Below, one piece after another: positions 28,791 to 37,720 of a stretch of 64,000 bases of DNA. The first letter of the stretch is position 1, and each line of letters starts with the position of its first letter. The position numbers and the translations under genes are program-made. Origin of the DNA: Pseudomonas taetrolens. Lineage in GTDB: Bacteria; Pseudomonadota; Gammaproteobacteria; Pseudomonadales; Pseudomonadaceae. The notes beneath the pieces are model-generated. The model was given only the letters and a program-made list of their open reading frames with translations, was not told the DNA's origin and made no database searches. Where the stretch lies: assembly GCF_900475285.1 (NCBI RefSeq), contig NZ_LS483370.1, positions 4,664,001 through 4,728,000 on the forward strand, written 5' to 3'.

Positions 28791-30700
28791 CAGGAAAGCG
28801 CCTCAAGCTCTGCCTGCAGGCTCTCCAATAGCTCCAGAGCCTCCATCCATCGTTCTTCGAGCTCGCCTTCCAGCACCTTCAGCCGGGCCTGTTCGGCCAA
28901 CAGTTCTCGCAACTTGTCTTTGTTGGCCGCTTCATACACGGCGCTGTCCCCAAGACTGGTTTCGATCTGAGCCAGCTTCTCGTTGACTTTGCCCAACTCG
29001 CTTTCGAGCTTGTCGGCTTCACGCTTGTGCGGCGCCAATTGTTGGCGCAAGGCCGCTGCGGCCTGGCGCTGAGCCTTCTTATCGGTTTTGTCCGGGTTGA
29101 CCGGAGTGTTGCTGACCGGCGCATTGCGCAAACGGTAATCCGCCAGCCAGCGCGCGTAGTCTTCAAGGTCGCCGTCAAACTCCTGCACCTTGCCATCGGC
29201 TACCAGCAAAAACTCATCGGTGGTGCTTTTGAGCAAATGCCGATCGTGAGACACCACGAGTACCGCGCCACTGAACTCTTGCAAGGCCATGGTCAACGCC
29301 AGGCGCATTTCGAGATCAAGGTGGTTGGTCGGTTCGTCGAGCAACAGCAGATTCGGCCGGCCCCATGCAATCAAAGCCAGCGCCAGGCGGGCTTTTTCGC
29401 CACCCGAGAAGTTCAATACCGGCTCGTCGATGCGTGCGCCACGGAAGTCGAAGCCACCGAGGAAGTCGCGCAGGGTTTGCTCACGCTCGGTCGGCGCCAG
29501 ACGCTGCATGTGCAACAGCGGGCTGGCCTTGGAGTCCAGCGAGTCGAGCTGATGCTGGGCAAAGTAACCCACCACCAGGTTTTCGCCACGGGCCAGACGG
29601 CCCGAGATCGGCTCCAGCTCGCCCGCGAGGTTTTTGATCAGGGTCGACTTGCCCGCGCCATTCGGCCCGAGCAAACCAATACGCGCGCCCGGAACCAGCT
29701 GCAGCTTGACCTTCTCCAGGATGGTCTTGTCGCCATAGCCCAAACGCGCATCGGACAAATCAAGCAGTGGGCTGGAAAGCTTGACCGCCTCACGGAATAC
29801 GAAATCGAACGGCGAGTCGACGTGGGCCGCGCTCAGTTCTTCCATGCGCTCAAGGGCTTTGATCCGGCTTTGCGCCTGGCGCGCCTTGGTAGCTTGAGCC
29901 TTGAAGCGGGCAATGTAGCTTTCCATGTGCGCACGTTGCGCCTGCTGCTTCTCGTAGGCCTGTTGCTGCTGGGCCAGACGTTCGGCACGGGCACGCTCAA
30001 AGGCGCTGTAGCCACCGCGATAGAGCGTGATTTTGCGCTGATCGACGTGGGCGATATTGTCGACCACGGCATCCAGGAAATCCCGGTCGTGGGAGATCAG
30101 CAGCAAGGTGCCTGGATAGTTTTTCAGGAAGTCTTCCAGCCACAGGATGGCATCGAGGTCCAAGTGGTTGGTCGGCTCATCGAGCAGCAACAGATCCGAC
30201 GGGCACATCAAGGCTTGCGCCAGGTTCAGGCGCATCCGCCAGCCGCCGGAAAAGTCGGCAACCGGGCGGTCCATTTGCTCGTTGGTGAACCCCAGGCCGG
30301 CAAGCATTTTGCGTGCGCGGGCATCTGCCGTGTAGCCATCGGCACTGTCCAGCTCGGAGTGCAGGCGGGCCTGGGCGGCGCCATCTTCGTCGGCTTCGGC
30401 CTTGGCCAGATCGGCCTGCACCTGGCGCAAGCGCTGGTCGCCATCGAGCACGTAGTCGATCGCGATGCGGTCGAGCGTGTCGATTTCTTGCCGCATGTGG
30501 GCAATCCGCCAGTCGGCCGGCAGCAGACAATCCCCGGAATCAGGCGTCAACTCACCCAGCAACAAGGCGAACAAAGTGGATTTACCGGCGCCATTGGCGC
30601 CGACCAGACCGGCTTTGTGGCCGGCGTGCAGGGTCAGCTCGGCGTCTTCTAGCAGACGTTGCGGGCCACGCTGTAAAGTCAGGTTCTGAAGTCGGATCAT
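28790..30700 (-). CDS. yheS: ABC-F ATPase (YheS-like)
   Basis: Cytoplasmic ATPase of 636 residues with two ABC domains and no membrane spans, matching E. coli YheS in length and along its sequence. First domain: Walker A GANGAGKST (34-42), signature FSGGWRMRL, LLLLDEPTNHLDLD. Then the ABC-F linker (AHMESYIARFKAQATKARQAQSRIKALERM). Second domain: GPNGAGKST, FSGGEKARLAL, LLLLDEPTNHLDLE. A coiled-coil C-terminal tail follows. ABC-F proteins act on the ribosome E site to rescue or tune translation. The mscS gene follows with a one-base overlap. Confidence 0.92.
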   Translation of the reverse strand: MIRLQNLTLQRGPQRLLEDAELTLHAGHKAGLVGANGAGKSTLFALLLGELTPDSGDCLLPADWRIAHMRQEIDTLDRIAIDYVLDGDQRLRQVQADLAKAEADEDGAAQARLHSELDSADGYTADARARKMLAGLGFTNEQMDRPVADFSGGWRMRLNLAQALMCPSDLLLLDEPTNHLDLDAILWLEDFLKNYPGTLLLISHDRDFLDAVVDNIAHVDQRKITLYRGGYSAFERARAERLAQQQQAYEKQQAQRAHMESYIARFKAQATKARQAQSRIKALERMEELSAAHVDSPFDFVFREAVKLSSPLLDLSDARLGYGDKTILEKVKLQLVPGARIGLLGPNGAGKSTLIKNLAGELEPISGRLARGENLVVGYFAQHQLDSLDSKASPLLHMQRLAPTEREQTLRDFLGGFDFRGARIDEPVLNFSGGEKARLALALIAWGRPNLLLLDEPTNHLDLEMRLALTMALQEFSGAVLVVSHDRHLLKSTTDEFLLVADGKVQEFDGDLEDYARWLADYRLRNAPVSNTPVNPDKTDKKAQRQAAAALRQQLAPHKREADKLESELGKVNEKLAQIETSLGDSAVYEAANKDKLRELLAEQARLKVLEGELEERWMEALELLESLQAELEALS

Positions 30701-30750
30701 AATGGCCGCGGAGTCTACCAGCTTCCCTCTTAACTGGCGCGAATTGCACT

Positions 30751-31215
30751 ATGCAGATTGACCTGTGGAACTACTGTTTAAACCTCTACGCCCGACCTGG
30801 GGTGGAACAGGCGTGTTTGAGCCTCCAGGCCCAGGGGCTGGACGTGTGCCTGTTGCTGAGTGCCGCCTGGCTGGAATACCGGTGTGTGCCCTGTGACGAG
30901 GCCCGTCTGGCGCAATTGAAAGCGTGTGCTGAACCCTGGCAACGCGAGGTGGTGCAGCCGCTACGGCAGTTGCGCACGCAATGGCGCGAAGCTGCCCTGC
31001 ACGATGAGGTGCTGGCCATGCTAAGGACGCAGATCAAGGCTTTGGAGTTAGATGCGGAACGTGAAGTGCTGCGACGCCTTGAGTCAGTGACACACGGCTG
31101 GCCATCCGCCCATTCCGATACGGATTGCGACTGGCTGCAAAGAATGGCAAGCGTTGTTGCCCTGCCTGATCGCGACGCGCTGCAGAAGCTGCGCGCCGCA
31201 ATCAACCCAGCTTAA
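30751..31215 (+). CDS. TIGR02444 family protein
   Basis: A 154-residue, mostly helical cytoplasmic protein starting MQIDLWNYCLNLYARPGVEQACLSLQ. The opening LWNYCLNLYARPGVE and the CLLLSAAWLE block are those of the TIGR02444 family found next to algP/yheS in Pseudomonas. Its function is unknown. The 3' end overlaps the convergent algP stop by 4 bases. It is divergent from yheS across 50 bases. Confidence 0.82.
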   Translation: MQIDLWNYCLNLYARPGVEQACLSLQAQGLDVCLLLSAAWLEYRCVPCDEARLAQLKACAEPWQREVVQPLRQLRTQWREAALHDEVLAMLRTQIKALELDAEREVLRRLESVTHGWPSAHSDTDCDWLQRMASVVALPDRDALQKLRAAINPA

Positions 31216-32180
31216 GAAGCGCTGGGCGGGAGGGTGGCCTGGGTCGTAGCCGGCACTGGCGTTGCCGTCGACGCAGAGGTCGCAGCCGGTGTTGCAGCGA
31301 CCGGCGTTGCAGCTGACTTGGCAGGTGTCGCAGCAGCAGGCTTGGCAGCTACAGGCTTTTTAGCGGCTGGCTTTGCAGCAGGCTTGGTGGGGGCTTTAAC
31401 GGCAGGTTTAGCAACCGGTTTGATCGCTGGCTTTGTCGCTGTGGCTGGTTTGGCGGCTACCGTTTTGGCAGCAGGCTTGGCAGCTACTTTAGCCGGCGCT
31501 TTCACAGGTGCTTTCACAGGTGCTTTCACCGGTGCTTTTGCAGCAACCGGTTTGGCAGCTGCTGCTTTGGCAGCGGGCTTGGTGGCTGCAGTTTTAGTAG
31601 CTACAGGCTTGGCAGCCGGTTTAGCCGTGCGGGCTGCCGGCTTTTGGGCTGGCGCCTTGGCCGCAGGCTTGGTTGCTACTTTTACGGGCGGTTTGGCAGC
31701 GGCTTTTACAGGAGCCTTGACCGCAGCTTTAACGCTCGCTTTGACAGCGGGCTTCTTGGTGCCTGCTGCAGGCTTGGCATTGCGGACCGTCAACGCTTTG
31801 CCCACGGCCTCTTTAACTCGACCAATACCCTGGGCAAGCTTCAGGCTCTCTTGCGCATCGCGCTTGAGTTGCAGAATGTAATCGCGGGTTTCGGTTTGAC
31901 GCTCTTTGAGTGCATCAAGCAGTTGCTCAAGCTCTTTGACTGCAGCCTTGGCTTTTGACTGCGCCTTGGACTTGCCGGCATTCGCCGCATCCTGCAACTT
32001 GGCACGCGCCTTATGCAGTTTTTCCTGAGCTTTACCGCGCTGCTTTTCAAGCTTGGCGAGCAGTTTCTCAGCATCAGCCAACGCTTGGGAGCAAGCGTTT
32101 TCCAAATGCTCAAGCAAGCTGCCTGAGAGCTGTTGGAGCAAGTGCAACGGCGTATTTACGGGCTTCTTATTGGCCGACAT
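31212..32180 (-). CDS. algP: AlgP, histone H1-like alginate regulator
   Basis: A 322-residue basic protein. The N-terminal half (about 1-130) is a coiled coil (LLQQLSGSLLEHLENACSQAL and ELEQLLDALKERQTETRDYI). The C-terminal half is a Lys-Pro-Ala-Ala repeat array (KPAAK, KAPVKAPVK, KPVAAKPAA) like eukaryotic histone H1 tails. P. aeruginosa AlgP (AlgR3) has the same plan and neighbours and affects transcription of alginate genes. The array is coded by a degenerate 12-15-bp repeat at about 31230-31790, which can vary in copy number. It is convergent with the TIGR02444 gene and divergent from fkl. Confidence 0.92.
   Translation of the reverse strand: MSANKKPVNTPLHLLQQLSGSLLEHLENACSQALADAEKLLAKLEKQRGKAQEKLHKARAKLQDAANAGKSKAQSKAKAAVKELEQLLDALKERQTETRDYILQLKRDAQESLKLAQGIGRVKEAVGKALTVRNAKPAAGTKKPAVKASVKAAVKAPVKAAAKPPVKVATKPAAKAPAQKPAARTAKPAAKPVATKTAATKPAAKAAAAKPVAAKAPVKAPVKAPVKAPAKVAAKPAAKTVAAKPATATKPAIKPVAKPAVKAPTKPAAKPAAKKPVAAKPAAATPAKSAATPVAATPAATSASTATPVPATTQATLPPSAS
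31230..31790 (-). repeat. KPAA-coding minisatellite inside algP
   Basis: Degenerate repeats of about 12-15 bases (on the plus strand GCAGGCTTGGCAGCT-like and, at 31498-31537, three near-identical GCTTTCACAGGTG units of 12 bases) encode the Lys-Pro-Ala-Ala tail. All units are multiples of three, so gain or loss keeps the frame. Confidence 0.8.
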
Positions 32181-32426
32181 GGTTTACCTCCTGGCTGAAG
32201 TGAGTGCGGCTCATACTAGACCTCTGCAACTACCGCCGCTAGAGCATGTTGACACTAACGACCGTCATGGGTTGCATGTCGTTAAAAAACTTGTTCCGGA
32301 TCAACCTTTAAGCTGCGATCCGACTAATTCCTGCAAATGGTTCAACGTTTATTGGCCGCCAAATAAACCACGGAAATCCGCGCCTGCACTGGCATAATCG
32401 CCTGCATTTCAGGCTGGAGAATGCCC

Positions 32427-33092
32427 ATGCCGCGCTACCTCTTATTGACGTTATTGTGCCTGGTACCTCTCCTCCCTAAAGCCTGGGCAACCGACACCGA
32501 TAATGCCCACGATCTCGCTTACAGCCTCGGGGTCAGCCTGGGTGAGCGCTTGCGTGAAGAAGTCCCCGGACTGCAGATTCAAGCCTTGATCGAGGGGCTG
32601 CGGGCAGCCTATCAAGATAAACCGTTAGCACTCAGCAATGAGCGTATCGAACAGATTTTGCTTCAACACCAGGCCCAATCTGATGCGACTCAACCCTTAC
32701 CGTCGAGTGAGCGGGCACTCGCTGCCGAACGCGACTTCCTGCTCAAGGAAAAGCAACAGCCTCGGGCACGCGAGTTGGCTGACGGCATCATCCTGACCGA
32801 GTTCAGGCCTGGCCACGGCGCAAAGCCTGGCCTCCATGATTCGGTCTATGTGAATTATGCAGGACGCTTGCCCGACGGCACTCCATTCGATCAAAGCGTT
32901 GAGCCTCAATGGTTTCGCCTGGACAGCGTTATCGCAGGCTGGCGCACTGCGTTGGTACAGATGCCGATCGGGGCTAAATGGCGTTTGGTGATACCTTCCG
33001 GGCAGGCCTACGGTGCAGACGGTGCAGGACGTTTGATTGCACCCCACACACCCCTGGTGTTTGACATCGAGTTGCTCGACATCAAAAAGTGA
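32427..33092 (+). CDS. fklB: FKBP-type peptidyl-prolyl isomerase, exported
   Basis: Proline isomerase of 221 residues. The signal peptide is MPRYLLLTLLCLVPLLPKAWA. An N-terminal FKBP_N dimerisation domain follows (DLAYSLGVSLGERLREEVPGLQIQALIEG; ALSNERIEQILLQ), then the FKBP fold from about residue 130 (SVYVNYAGRLPDGTPFDQS; VIAGWRTALVQMPIGAKWRLVIPSGQAYG). It belongs to the Mip/FkpA/FklB group. The ATG at 32427 is favoured over 32421 because GGAG is 7 bases before it. Its position by algP and rsd is conserved in Pseudomonas. Confidence 0.9.
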   Translation: MPRYLLLTLLCLVPLLPKAWATDTDNAHDLAYSLGVSLGERLREEVPGLQIQALIEGLRAAYQDKPLALSNERIEQILLQHQAQSDATQPLPSSERALAAERDFLLKEKQQPRARELADGIILTEFRPGHGAKPGLHDSVYVNYAGRLPDGTPFDQSVEPQWFRLDSVIAGWRTALVQMPIGAKWRLVIPSGQAYGADGAGRLIAPHTPLVFDIELLDIKK

Positions 33093-33107
33093 ACTGTCAC
33101 CTACAAA

Positions 33108-33130
33108 AACGGTGCGCCATGCGCACCGTT
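33108..33130 (-). terminator. Terminator between fklB and rsd
   Basis: A perfect 10-bp stem (AACGGTGCGC at 33108-33117, GCGCACCGTT at 33121-33130) with a three-base loop lies between two convergent genes. On the minus strand it runs into TTTTTG, giving an intrinsic terminator for rsd. It probably also protects the fklB 3' end. Confidence 0.8.
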
Positions 33131-33152
33131 AATGATCGATCCAGGACTCAGG

Positions 33153-33635
33153 TCAGGCTTGGACGACTTGCGCTTCTTTCTGCTGGTGCGCGTTGTGCAG
33201 CACTTCAATCAGGCAGTCTTCCAGCTCGAAGCGTTCATGAAGCAAGGCACCCAGTGCCTGAAATTTCGCCGCGAGCTTTTCACAGTCAGGCCGATGATCC
33301 TTGCCATCGCACTGATCGTTGAAGGCCAGGGCGGCTTCGGTGATGGCATCAATTCGGGGGTAGATAGTGTTGGCCAGCTCCAGACCTCGATCATCCTCGA
33401 ACGCTTTGGCTTCGTCGTTAAGTTGTTCGTAGATTTCGAAGTGCCCCGCAGAGACGTAGTCCACCAGAATCTGGCAAAACTCCCGCTGTGTCTTGCGCTT
33501 GGGATTTGAGGTCTTCTGCTCGACCTTCACCGCCTCATAGGCTTTCACAAGTTCGCCGCGATCATGCAGCCAGTTATCAATCAGCTTGTGGACGCCATTG
33601 AAACGTTCCTGGGCATTACTGCAACTCTCGAGCAT
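33153..33635 (-). CDS. rsd: Sigma-70 regulator Rsd/AlgQ
   Basis: Anti-sigma-70 factor of 160 residues, the size of P. aeruginosa AlgQ. Family features: [30 protein letters not shown] at the start, then a four-helix core with [20 protein letters not shown] and a C-terminal [19 protein letters not shown]. The start at 33635 is where family similarity begins; an upstream ATG at 33668 would add 11 residues. By binding sigma-70, AlgQ eases the use of alternative sigma factors, including those for alginate and siderophores. Next to fklB, algP and dsbB as in other pseudomonads. Confidence 0.93.
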   Translation of the reverse strand: MLESCSNAQERFNGVHKLIDNWLHDRGELVKAYEAVKVEQKTSNPKRKTQREFCQILVDYVSAGHFEIYEQLNDEAKAFEDDRGLELANTIYPRIDAITEAALAFNDQCDGKDHRPDCEKLAAKFQALGALLHERFELEDCLIEVLHNAHQQKEAQVVQA

Positions 33636-33853
33636 GATGATCTCTCTTCCCTTGTGGGCCCATGCCACCCAGCGTCAGCCGGGCCTGTCTGAACCCAAAT
33701 GTGCGCAAGCGCACCAACAATGGGCGGCATATTTCCAATAATGCGTGCGGGCCAGATTATGCTCGCACGACAACACCTTCAAGGTACGCACGAGAGAAAG
33801 TTCATACAAGCGTTTAATGCTGACTGCTACCTCGCGTCGCAGGAACCGGGTAA

Positions 33854-34354
33854 TTATCGGTAAAAAATCGCACGAAGTATCTGACAACTGCTCAGCACAA
33901 ACAGCCCCACAAAGGCCAGCAGACTCAACTCGGCAATACTCAGATCAAACAGGGTCCAGCGAATACGTGCACACGCTTCACTGCCGCGATAGATCACCGA
34001 GAACATGTCGCCCGGCGACAGGATCCGCCACATGCAGGCAAGGTCAGGCTGGCAGAACATCAGACGCTCAGGTGGCGCGCTCTGTATGACAACCTGTCGC
34101 AAGGCGCTCGCGGTGCCTCCCAGTGCCAGCAATGTCGACACCACGGAATACATCAAAACCCCCGTACGGCCAGGCTTGTGAACATACCCCATCAAGTTGA
34201 CGACACCGAACACCAGCAAGAAACCGCGCTGCACAAAACATAACCAGCACGGTTCCAGTCCGACACCAAACTCCAGGTACAACGAAGCCCCCATCACGAG
34301 GGCGGCGACAAAAAAAGCCAAGAAAAAAATGAAACGTGAGTAGGCCAAAAACAT
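33854..34354 (-). CDS. dsbB: Disulfide bond formation protein DsbB
   Basis: Quinone-dependent oxidoreductase that reoxidises DsbA, 166 residues, four spans. The first redox pair is Cys36-Cys39 (EPCWLCFVQRG). The second periplasmic pair is Cys101 and Cys107 (FCQPDLACMWR). The quinone-contact arginine follows CWLC (QRG). Pseudomonas often carries two dsbB paralogues; this position, between rsd and hemY, is the one sometimes named dsbH. It is transcribed in the same direction as the hem cluster, 219 bases downstream of hemY. Confidence 0.92.
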   Translation of the reverse strand: MFLAYSRFIFFLAFFVAALVMGASLYLEFGVGLEPCWLCFVQRGFLLVFGVVNLMGYVHKPGRTGVLMYSVVSTLLALGGTASALRQVVIQSAPPERLMFCQPDLACMWRILSPGDMFSVIYRGSEACARIRWTLFDLSIAELSLLAFVGLFVLSSCQILRAIFYR

Positions 34355-34573
34355 GGCTTTTCCGTAACAAAAGAGACAGTTGGTTACGGTAGATGAAAGC
34401 CATTGGCGCTTTCAAGGTGGTCCCCAGCGGATCCTTCCTGAAGGATGTAGGGAATTACCAACAACATTTGAAAGCCAAGCGAGCAAATCGTGTAAGACTT
34501 ACTCGCTTACGTGCCATGTCGCCAACTTACCCTGAAGCGTCCGGTGCGCGCTGACACCTACCGGACGCCCTTC

Positions 34574-35815
34574 TTAAAGGCTCGTACCCGTTGCAGGCAA
34601 AGGCAAGGCCAGCAATCGCTCATCCAGCAAGTTCAAGCCTTCCTGGAACAACTGATTGCTGCGCGCCGTGTCCCCCAACTGAGCCAGCAATCGCGCCAGC
34701 TCTGCACAGGTTTCAGGGTTGCGCTCAACCTTCAGGCTGCTTTCAAAATAGTCCCGGGCCTTGCCCCACAAGCTGTTTTGCAGGCACAAGCGTCCAAGGG
34801 TCAAAAGCAAACTGGCGTCACCTGGATGGGCCTTGAGCCATCCTTCAGCGGTCTGCAGCTGCTTGACCGGATCACTGCCGCGCAGTAACCCATAAAGCCG
34901 CACAAGATGGCTGTCGTATTGACGCTTGAGGGCGCCACGCAAGACTTCCTCAGCCTCAGCTTGCGCTCCCAGTTGGCGTAGCTGTTCGGCATAAGCCAGG
35001 ACCAGTGTCGGCTCCTGACGCTGCGCCGAACTCAATTGCTGCCAGGCACGCGTGAGCGATTGCAGGCCCACGTCCCCTCCGGCCTCACGCTGGGCCGCCA
35101 GATTGAGGTTTTGGCCCCAGGCCCGGCGCTCAAGCTCCGCCAGTTCATTGGCAGGCAGCACTTTGTCTTTACGCAGCTCCGGCAGCAAGCGGATCAAGGC
35201 TGCCCAGTCCCCTCGCTGTTGGTGCAGGCGTTGCAGCTGACGCAACACTTGAACGTTGTGTGGATGACGCTCGTGCATGGCTTGCAGCGTGCTCAGCGCG
35301 CCTTCTGTATCAGCCCGGTCCACCTGCAGTTGCGCATGGCTGAGGGCAATGGCCAGCTCGGCCTGTGGCTGACGCTCCAGAGCGCGTTCAAGCAAGTTGT
35401 CACTTTCGTCATAACGTCCTTGCTCGTTGGCGGCACGGGCAGCCCCGAGATAGAAGAGCAAGGGTTGGCGTTCGGCTTCTGCGGCACGCGCCAGATGCTT
35501 TTGCGCACTGGCCCAGCGCCCCTCGGCGAGGTCCATCTGGCCTTGCTCGATGGCAATCTGCACCCGACGACTACGATTGCGCCGCGACCATGGGTTGACC
35601 AATCCAGTAGAGGCCGTGACCAGCTCCACCAGCAACTTTATGCCCCACAGCAGCAACCCCAGGATGACCATCAGGGCAAGGGTGGCCCACAGGCTGGATT
35701 CGTAGCGGAAATTTTTGTAGGCGATCAGCACATAGCCTGCGTCTTCGGCGATTGCCAGGCCGACGCAAGCCGCGGCTGCAATCAACAAAAACACAATCAC
35801 ATAGAAACGCTTCAT
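34574..35815 (-). CDS. hemY: HemY, heme-biosynthesis-associated TPR membrane protein
   Basis: A 413-residue inner-membrane protein. Two N-terminal spans (FYVIVFLLIAAAACVGLAIA and ATLALMVILGLLLWGIKLLV) carry the HemY_N region with YKNFRYESSLW. Tetratricopeptide-like helical repeats then occupy the rest (LARAAEAERQPLLFYLGAARAANEQGRYDES and similar). This is the proteobacterial HemY (PF07219), not the Bacillus protoporphyrinogen oxidase of the same name. Its ATG overlaps the hemX stop by 4 bases, completing hemC-hemD-hemX-hemY. Its role in late heme synthesis is genetic rather than catalytic. Confidence 0.92.
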   Translation of the reverse strand: MKRFYVIVFLLIAAAACVGLAIAEDAGYVLIAYKNFRYESSLWATLALMVILGLLLWGIKLLVELVTASTGLVNPWSRRNRSRRVQIAIEQGQMDLAEGRWASAQKHLARAAEAERQPLLFYLGAARAANEQGRYDESDNLLERALERQPQAELAIALSHAQLQVDRADTEGALSTLQAMHERHPHNVQVLRQLQRLHQQRGDWAALIRLLPELRKDKVLPANELAELERRAWGQNLNLAAQREAGGDVGLQSLTRAWQQLSSAQRQEPTLVLAYAEQLRQLGAQAEAEEVLRGALKRQYDSHLVRLYGLLRGSDPVKQLQTAEGWLKAHPGDASLLLTLGRLCLQNSLWGKARDYFESSLKVERNPETCAELARLLAQLGDTARSNQLFQEGLNLLDERLLALPLPATGTSL

Positions 35816-36936
35816 GGGCTGGTCTCCTGCGCAGGATTGGCCACCGCCCCCTGTTCATCGGCACTGACATGCCGACGCTCAAGATATGCCTGCACCGCGC
35901 TCAATGTCGCGGCAAGGTCTGGGGTTTTCACCGTAACCGGCTGCTTGCTGAGCTCAACCACTTGCTCCAGGATTTTTTTACTTTGCGGGTTGTCCTGGTT
36001 GAAGTTGCCTTTGAGCACGTCCTGAGCTTGCGCCAAGGCCTGGGTGTATACCGACTCCTGACCGTTGAGGGCGGCCCATTGGGCCTGTTCAAGGGCCAGG
36101 CTCAACGCCAGACGCACTTGAGTCAGGCTCTGACCGGCCAACAACGGCCGTACGTTCTTGTCGGCATTGAAGTCGATACGAATGTAGTGCGAGATATCGT
36201 CCCACCACTGTTCCCATCGGCTGGCCCCATCGCCATCAGCCGTCAGCCCCAGCAAAGAATCACCCTTATCCTGATAGACAGGTGCGAGGGCATTGAGCTG
36301 CGCGACCTGGTCGCGTAAGGCTGCCAATTGCAGAAACAGCCCGGTGCGGTCCGGCTGCTCAACACTGCGCAGGGCTGTCAGGCTCTTGGCCAACTGTTCA
36401 CGTGCAGCAAAAGCACCCGGATCGTTCTGTTCGCGCAAGATCGTATCGGCGCCCTGCATCAATGCTTGCGCGCTGCTGATGTCTTGCAGCGCTGACAAGC
36501 GCAAGCTGGCCAGCCGCAACAAATGCTCGGCCTCAGCCAGGCGCCAGTCCTTGCGACTTGCGCCGAGCACTGTTTCAAGGCGCTGGTTCAGTCGCTGCTG
36601 ATCACCTTGCAACTGCACAATCAACTGGCGCTGATCATCCAGTGCAGCAGCAGAAGGCAGTTGGTTAAGACGTGCCAGCAGTTTTTGTTCACCCTGCTTG
36701 ATGGACAGTGTCTGCGTGCCCAAGGTCTGCACTTCGGTCAGCTGTTGCTCGGTGCTGGCCTGCAGGTGCCGTACCTGCCACAGGCTCCAGCCGCCAACGG
36801 CGACTCCGGCGGCGCCCAGTAGCAAGGCCACCGCGGCCAGACCAGTGCCCCGGCGCTCCCGCACGGCGACTGGCTTTTCAACCGGCGCTTCTGGCGCGGG
36901 CTGCACGTGTTCTTTTGGCAAGTCTGTTTCGCTCAC
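35812..36936 (-). CDS. hemX: HemX, uroporphyrinogen-III C-methyltransferase-like membrane protein
   Basis: A 374-residue protein with one N-terminal span (GLAAVALLLGAAGVAVGGWSLW) after a charged 30-residue leader, then a long periplasmic coiled-coil region (LTEVQTLGTQTLSIKQGEQKLLARL; LIVQLQGDQQRLNQRLETVL) and HYIRIDFNADKNVRPLLAG. Although named HemX, such proteins lack a methyltransferase fold. GTG at 36936 is the start: AAGGA lies 7 bases before it, and the longer frame up to 37152 would run into hemD. Coupled to hemY by ATGA and 16 bases after hemD. Confidence 0.9.
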   Translation of the reverse strand: MSETDLPKEHVQPAPEAPVEKPVAVRERRGTGLAAVALLLGAAGVAVGGWSLWQVRHLQASTEQQLTEVQTLGTQTLSIKQGEQKLLARLNQLPSAAALDDQRQLIVQLQGDQQRLNQRLETVLGASRKDWRLAEAEHLLRLASLRLSALQDISSAQALMQGADTILREQNDPGAFAAREQLAKSLTALRSVEQPDRTGLFLQLAALRDQVAQLNALAPVYQDKGDSLLGLTADGDGASRWEQWWDDISHYIRIDFNADKNVRPLLAGQSLTQVRLALSLALEQAQWAALNGQESVYTQALAQAQDVLKGNFNQDNPQSKKILEQVVELSKQPVTVKTPDLAATLSAVQAYLERRHVSADEQGAVANPAQETSP

Positions 36937-36952
36937 GTATCCATCCTTTGCA

Positions 36953-37720
36953 TTAGAAAGCAGGTACGGGACGCTCCCGTAGCGCCGCCAGCAAAGCCGT
37001 GGCACTCGCACCACGGCAATCCACAACATGTTTGGCCCCGGCGTGGCGGGCCATCTCCGCCACCCGGGGGCTTGGAACAAACAACGATAAGCATGCCAGT
37101 TGCGGCCAGTCATGACCGGCCAACTGGTGTAAATGTTCAAAACCCTGCCCACTGCTGACCACCAGACCGTTCAGGTGTTCCTCTTTCACACGCTGAATCA
37201 GGGTCTGCGACGGGTAGGACGGCAACTCGCGACGATACAGTTCAAGGTAGTCGACCTTGGCCCCAAGACCACGCAAGCGTTCAGCCAGCATCTCCCTTCC
37301 CCCTTCGCCGCGAAGGATCAGTGCCCGCGGATGATCGCCCCCTACTGCCTGGTGGAATTCCGGCATTGCCAAGAGCGCTTCACTGTCATCACCGGATTGA
37401 GGGTAGCTAACATCAAGGCCGTAGTCGGTGAGAATCTGCGCCGTGGCGGCCCCCACGCTGAACCACTTCTGAGCCGGCGCTTGCGGCCAGTACTGGCTGA
37501 CCAGCTCAAGGCCCAGGCGTGCCGCGGGTTTGCTGACCACAATCACCGCGCAATAACGATCAAGATGAGCGATCAGCGCTCGCTGCTCGACAGCCAGCGC
37601 CAACGGGCGGATCGCCAAAAGCGGTAAGCTGCAGCTGAAAATCCCGGCGGCTTCCAGCTCACTCTCGAGCGCAGCTGACTCTTCGACGGGCCGGGTCAGC
37701 AACAAGCGCCAGCCGGTCAC
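36953..37720 (-). CDS. hemD: Uroporphyrinogen-III synthase
   Basis: Closes hydroxymethylbilane to uroporphyrinogen III, 255 residues. The family has weak sequence conservation; visible features are [23 protein letters not shown], a [14 protein letters not shown] helix, [51 protein letters not shown] and the C-terminal [19 protein letters not shown]. Its start overlaps the hemC stop (ATGA), so the two consecutive enzymes are made together, which fits the instability of hydroxymethylbilane. Confidence 0.94.
   Translation of the reverse strand: MTGWRLLLTRPVEESAALESELEAAGIFSCSLPLLAIRPLALAVEQRALIAHLDRYCAVIVVSKPAARLGLELVSQYWPQAPAQKWFSVGAATAQILTDYGLDVSYPQSGDDSEALLAMPEFHQAVGGDHPRALILRGEGGREMLAERLRGLGAKVDYLELYRRELPSYPSQTLIQRVKEEHLNGLVVSSGQGFEHLHQLAGHDWPQLACLSLFVPSPRVAEMARHAGAKHVVDCRGASATALLAALRERPVPAF

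Noticed and set aside
29027..30652. A 541-residue plus-strand frame opposite the ABC-F gene
   Set aside because: It is an antisense shadow; the minus strand has two complete ABC domains.
36937..37152. N-terminal extension of hemX into the hemD coding region
   Set aside because: A GTG at 36936 with AAGGA at proper spacing gives a hemX of normal length, and the extension only shadows hemD.
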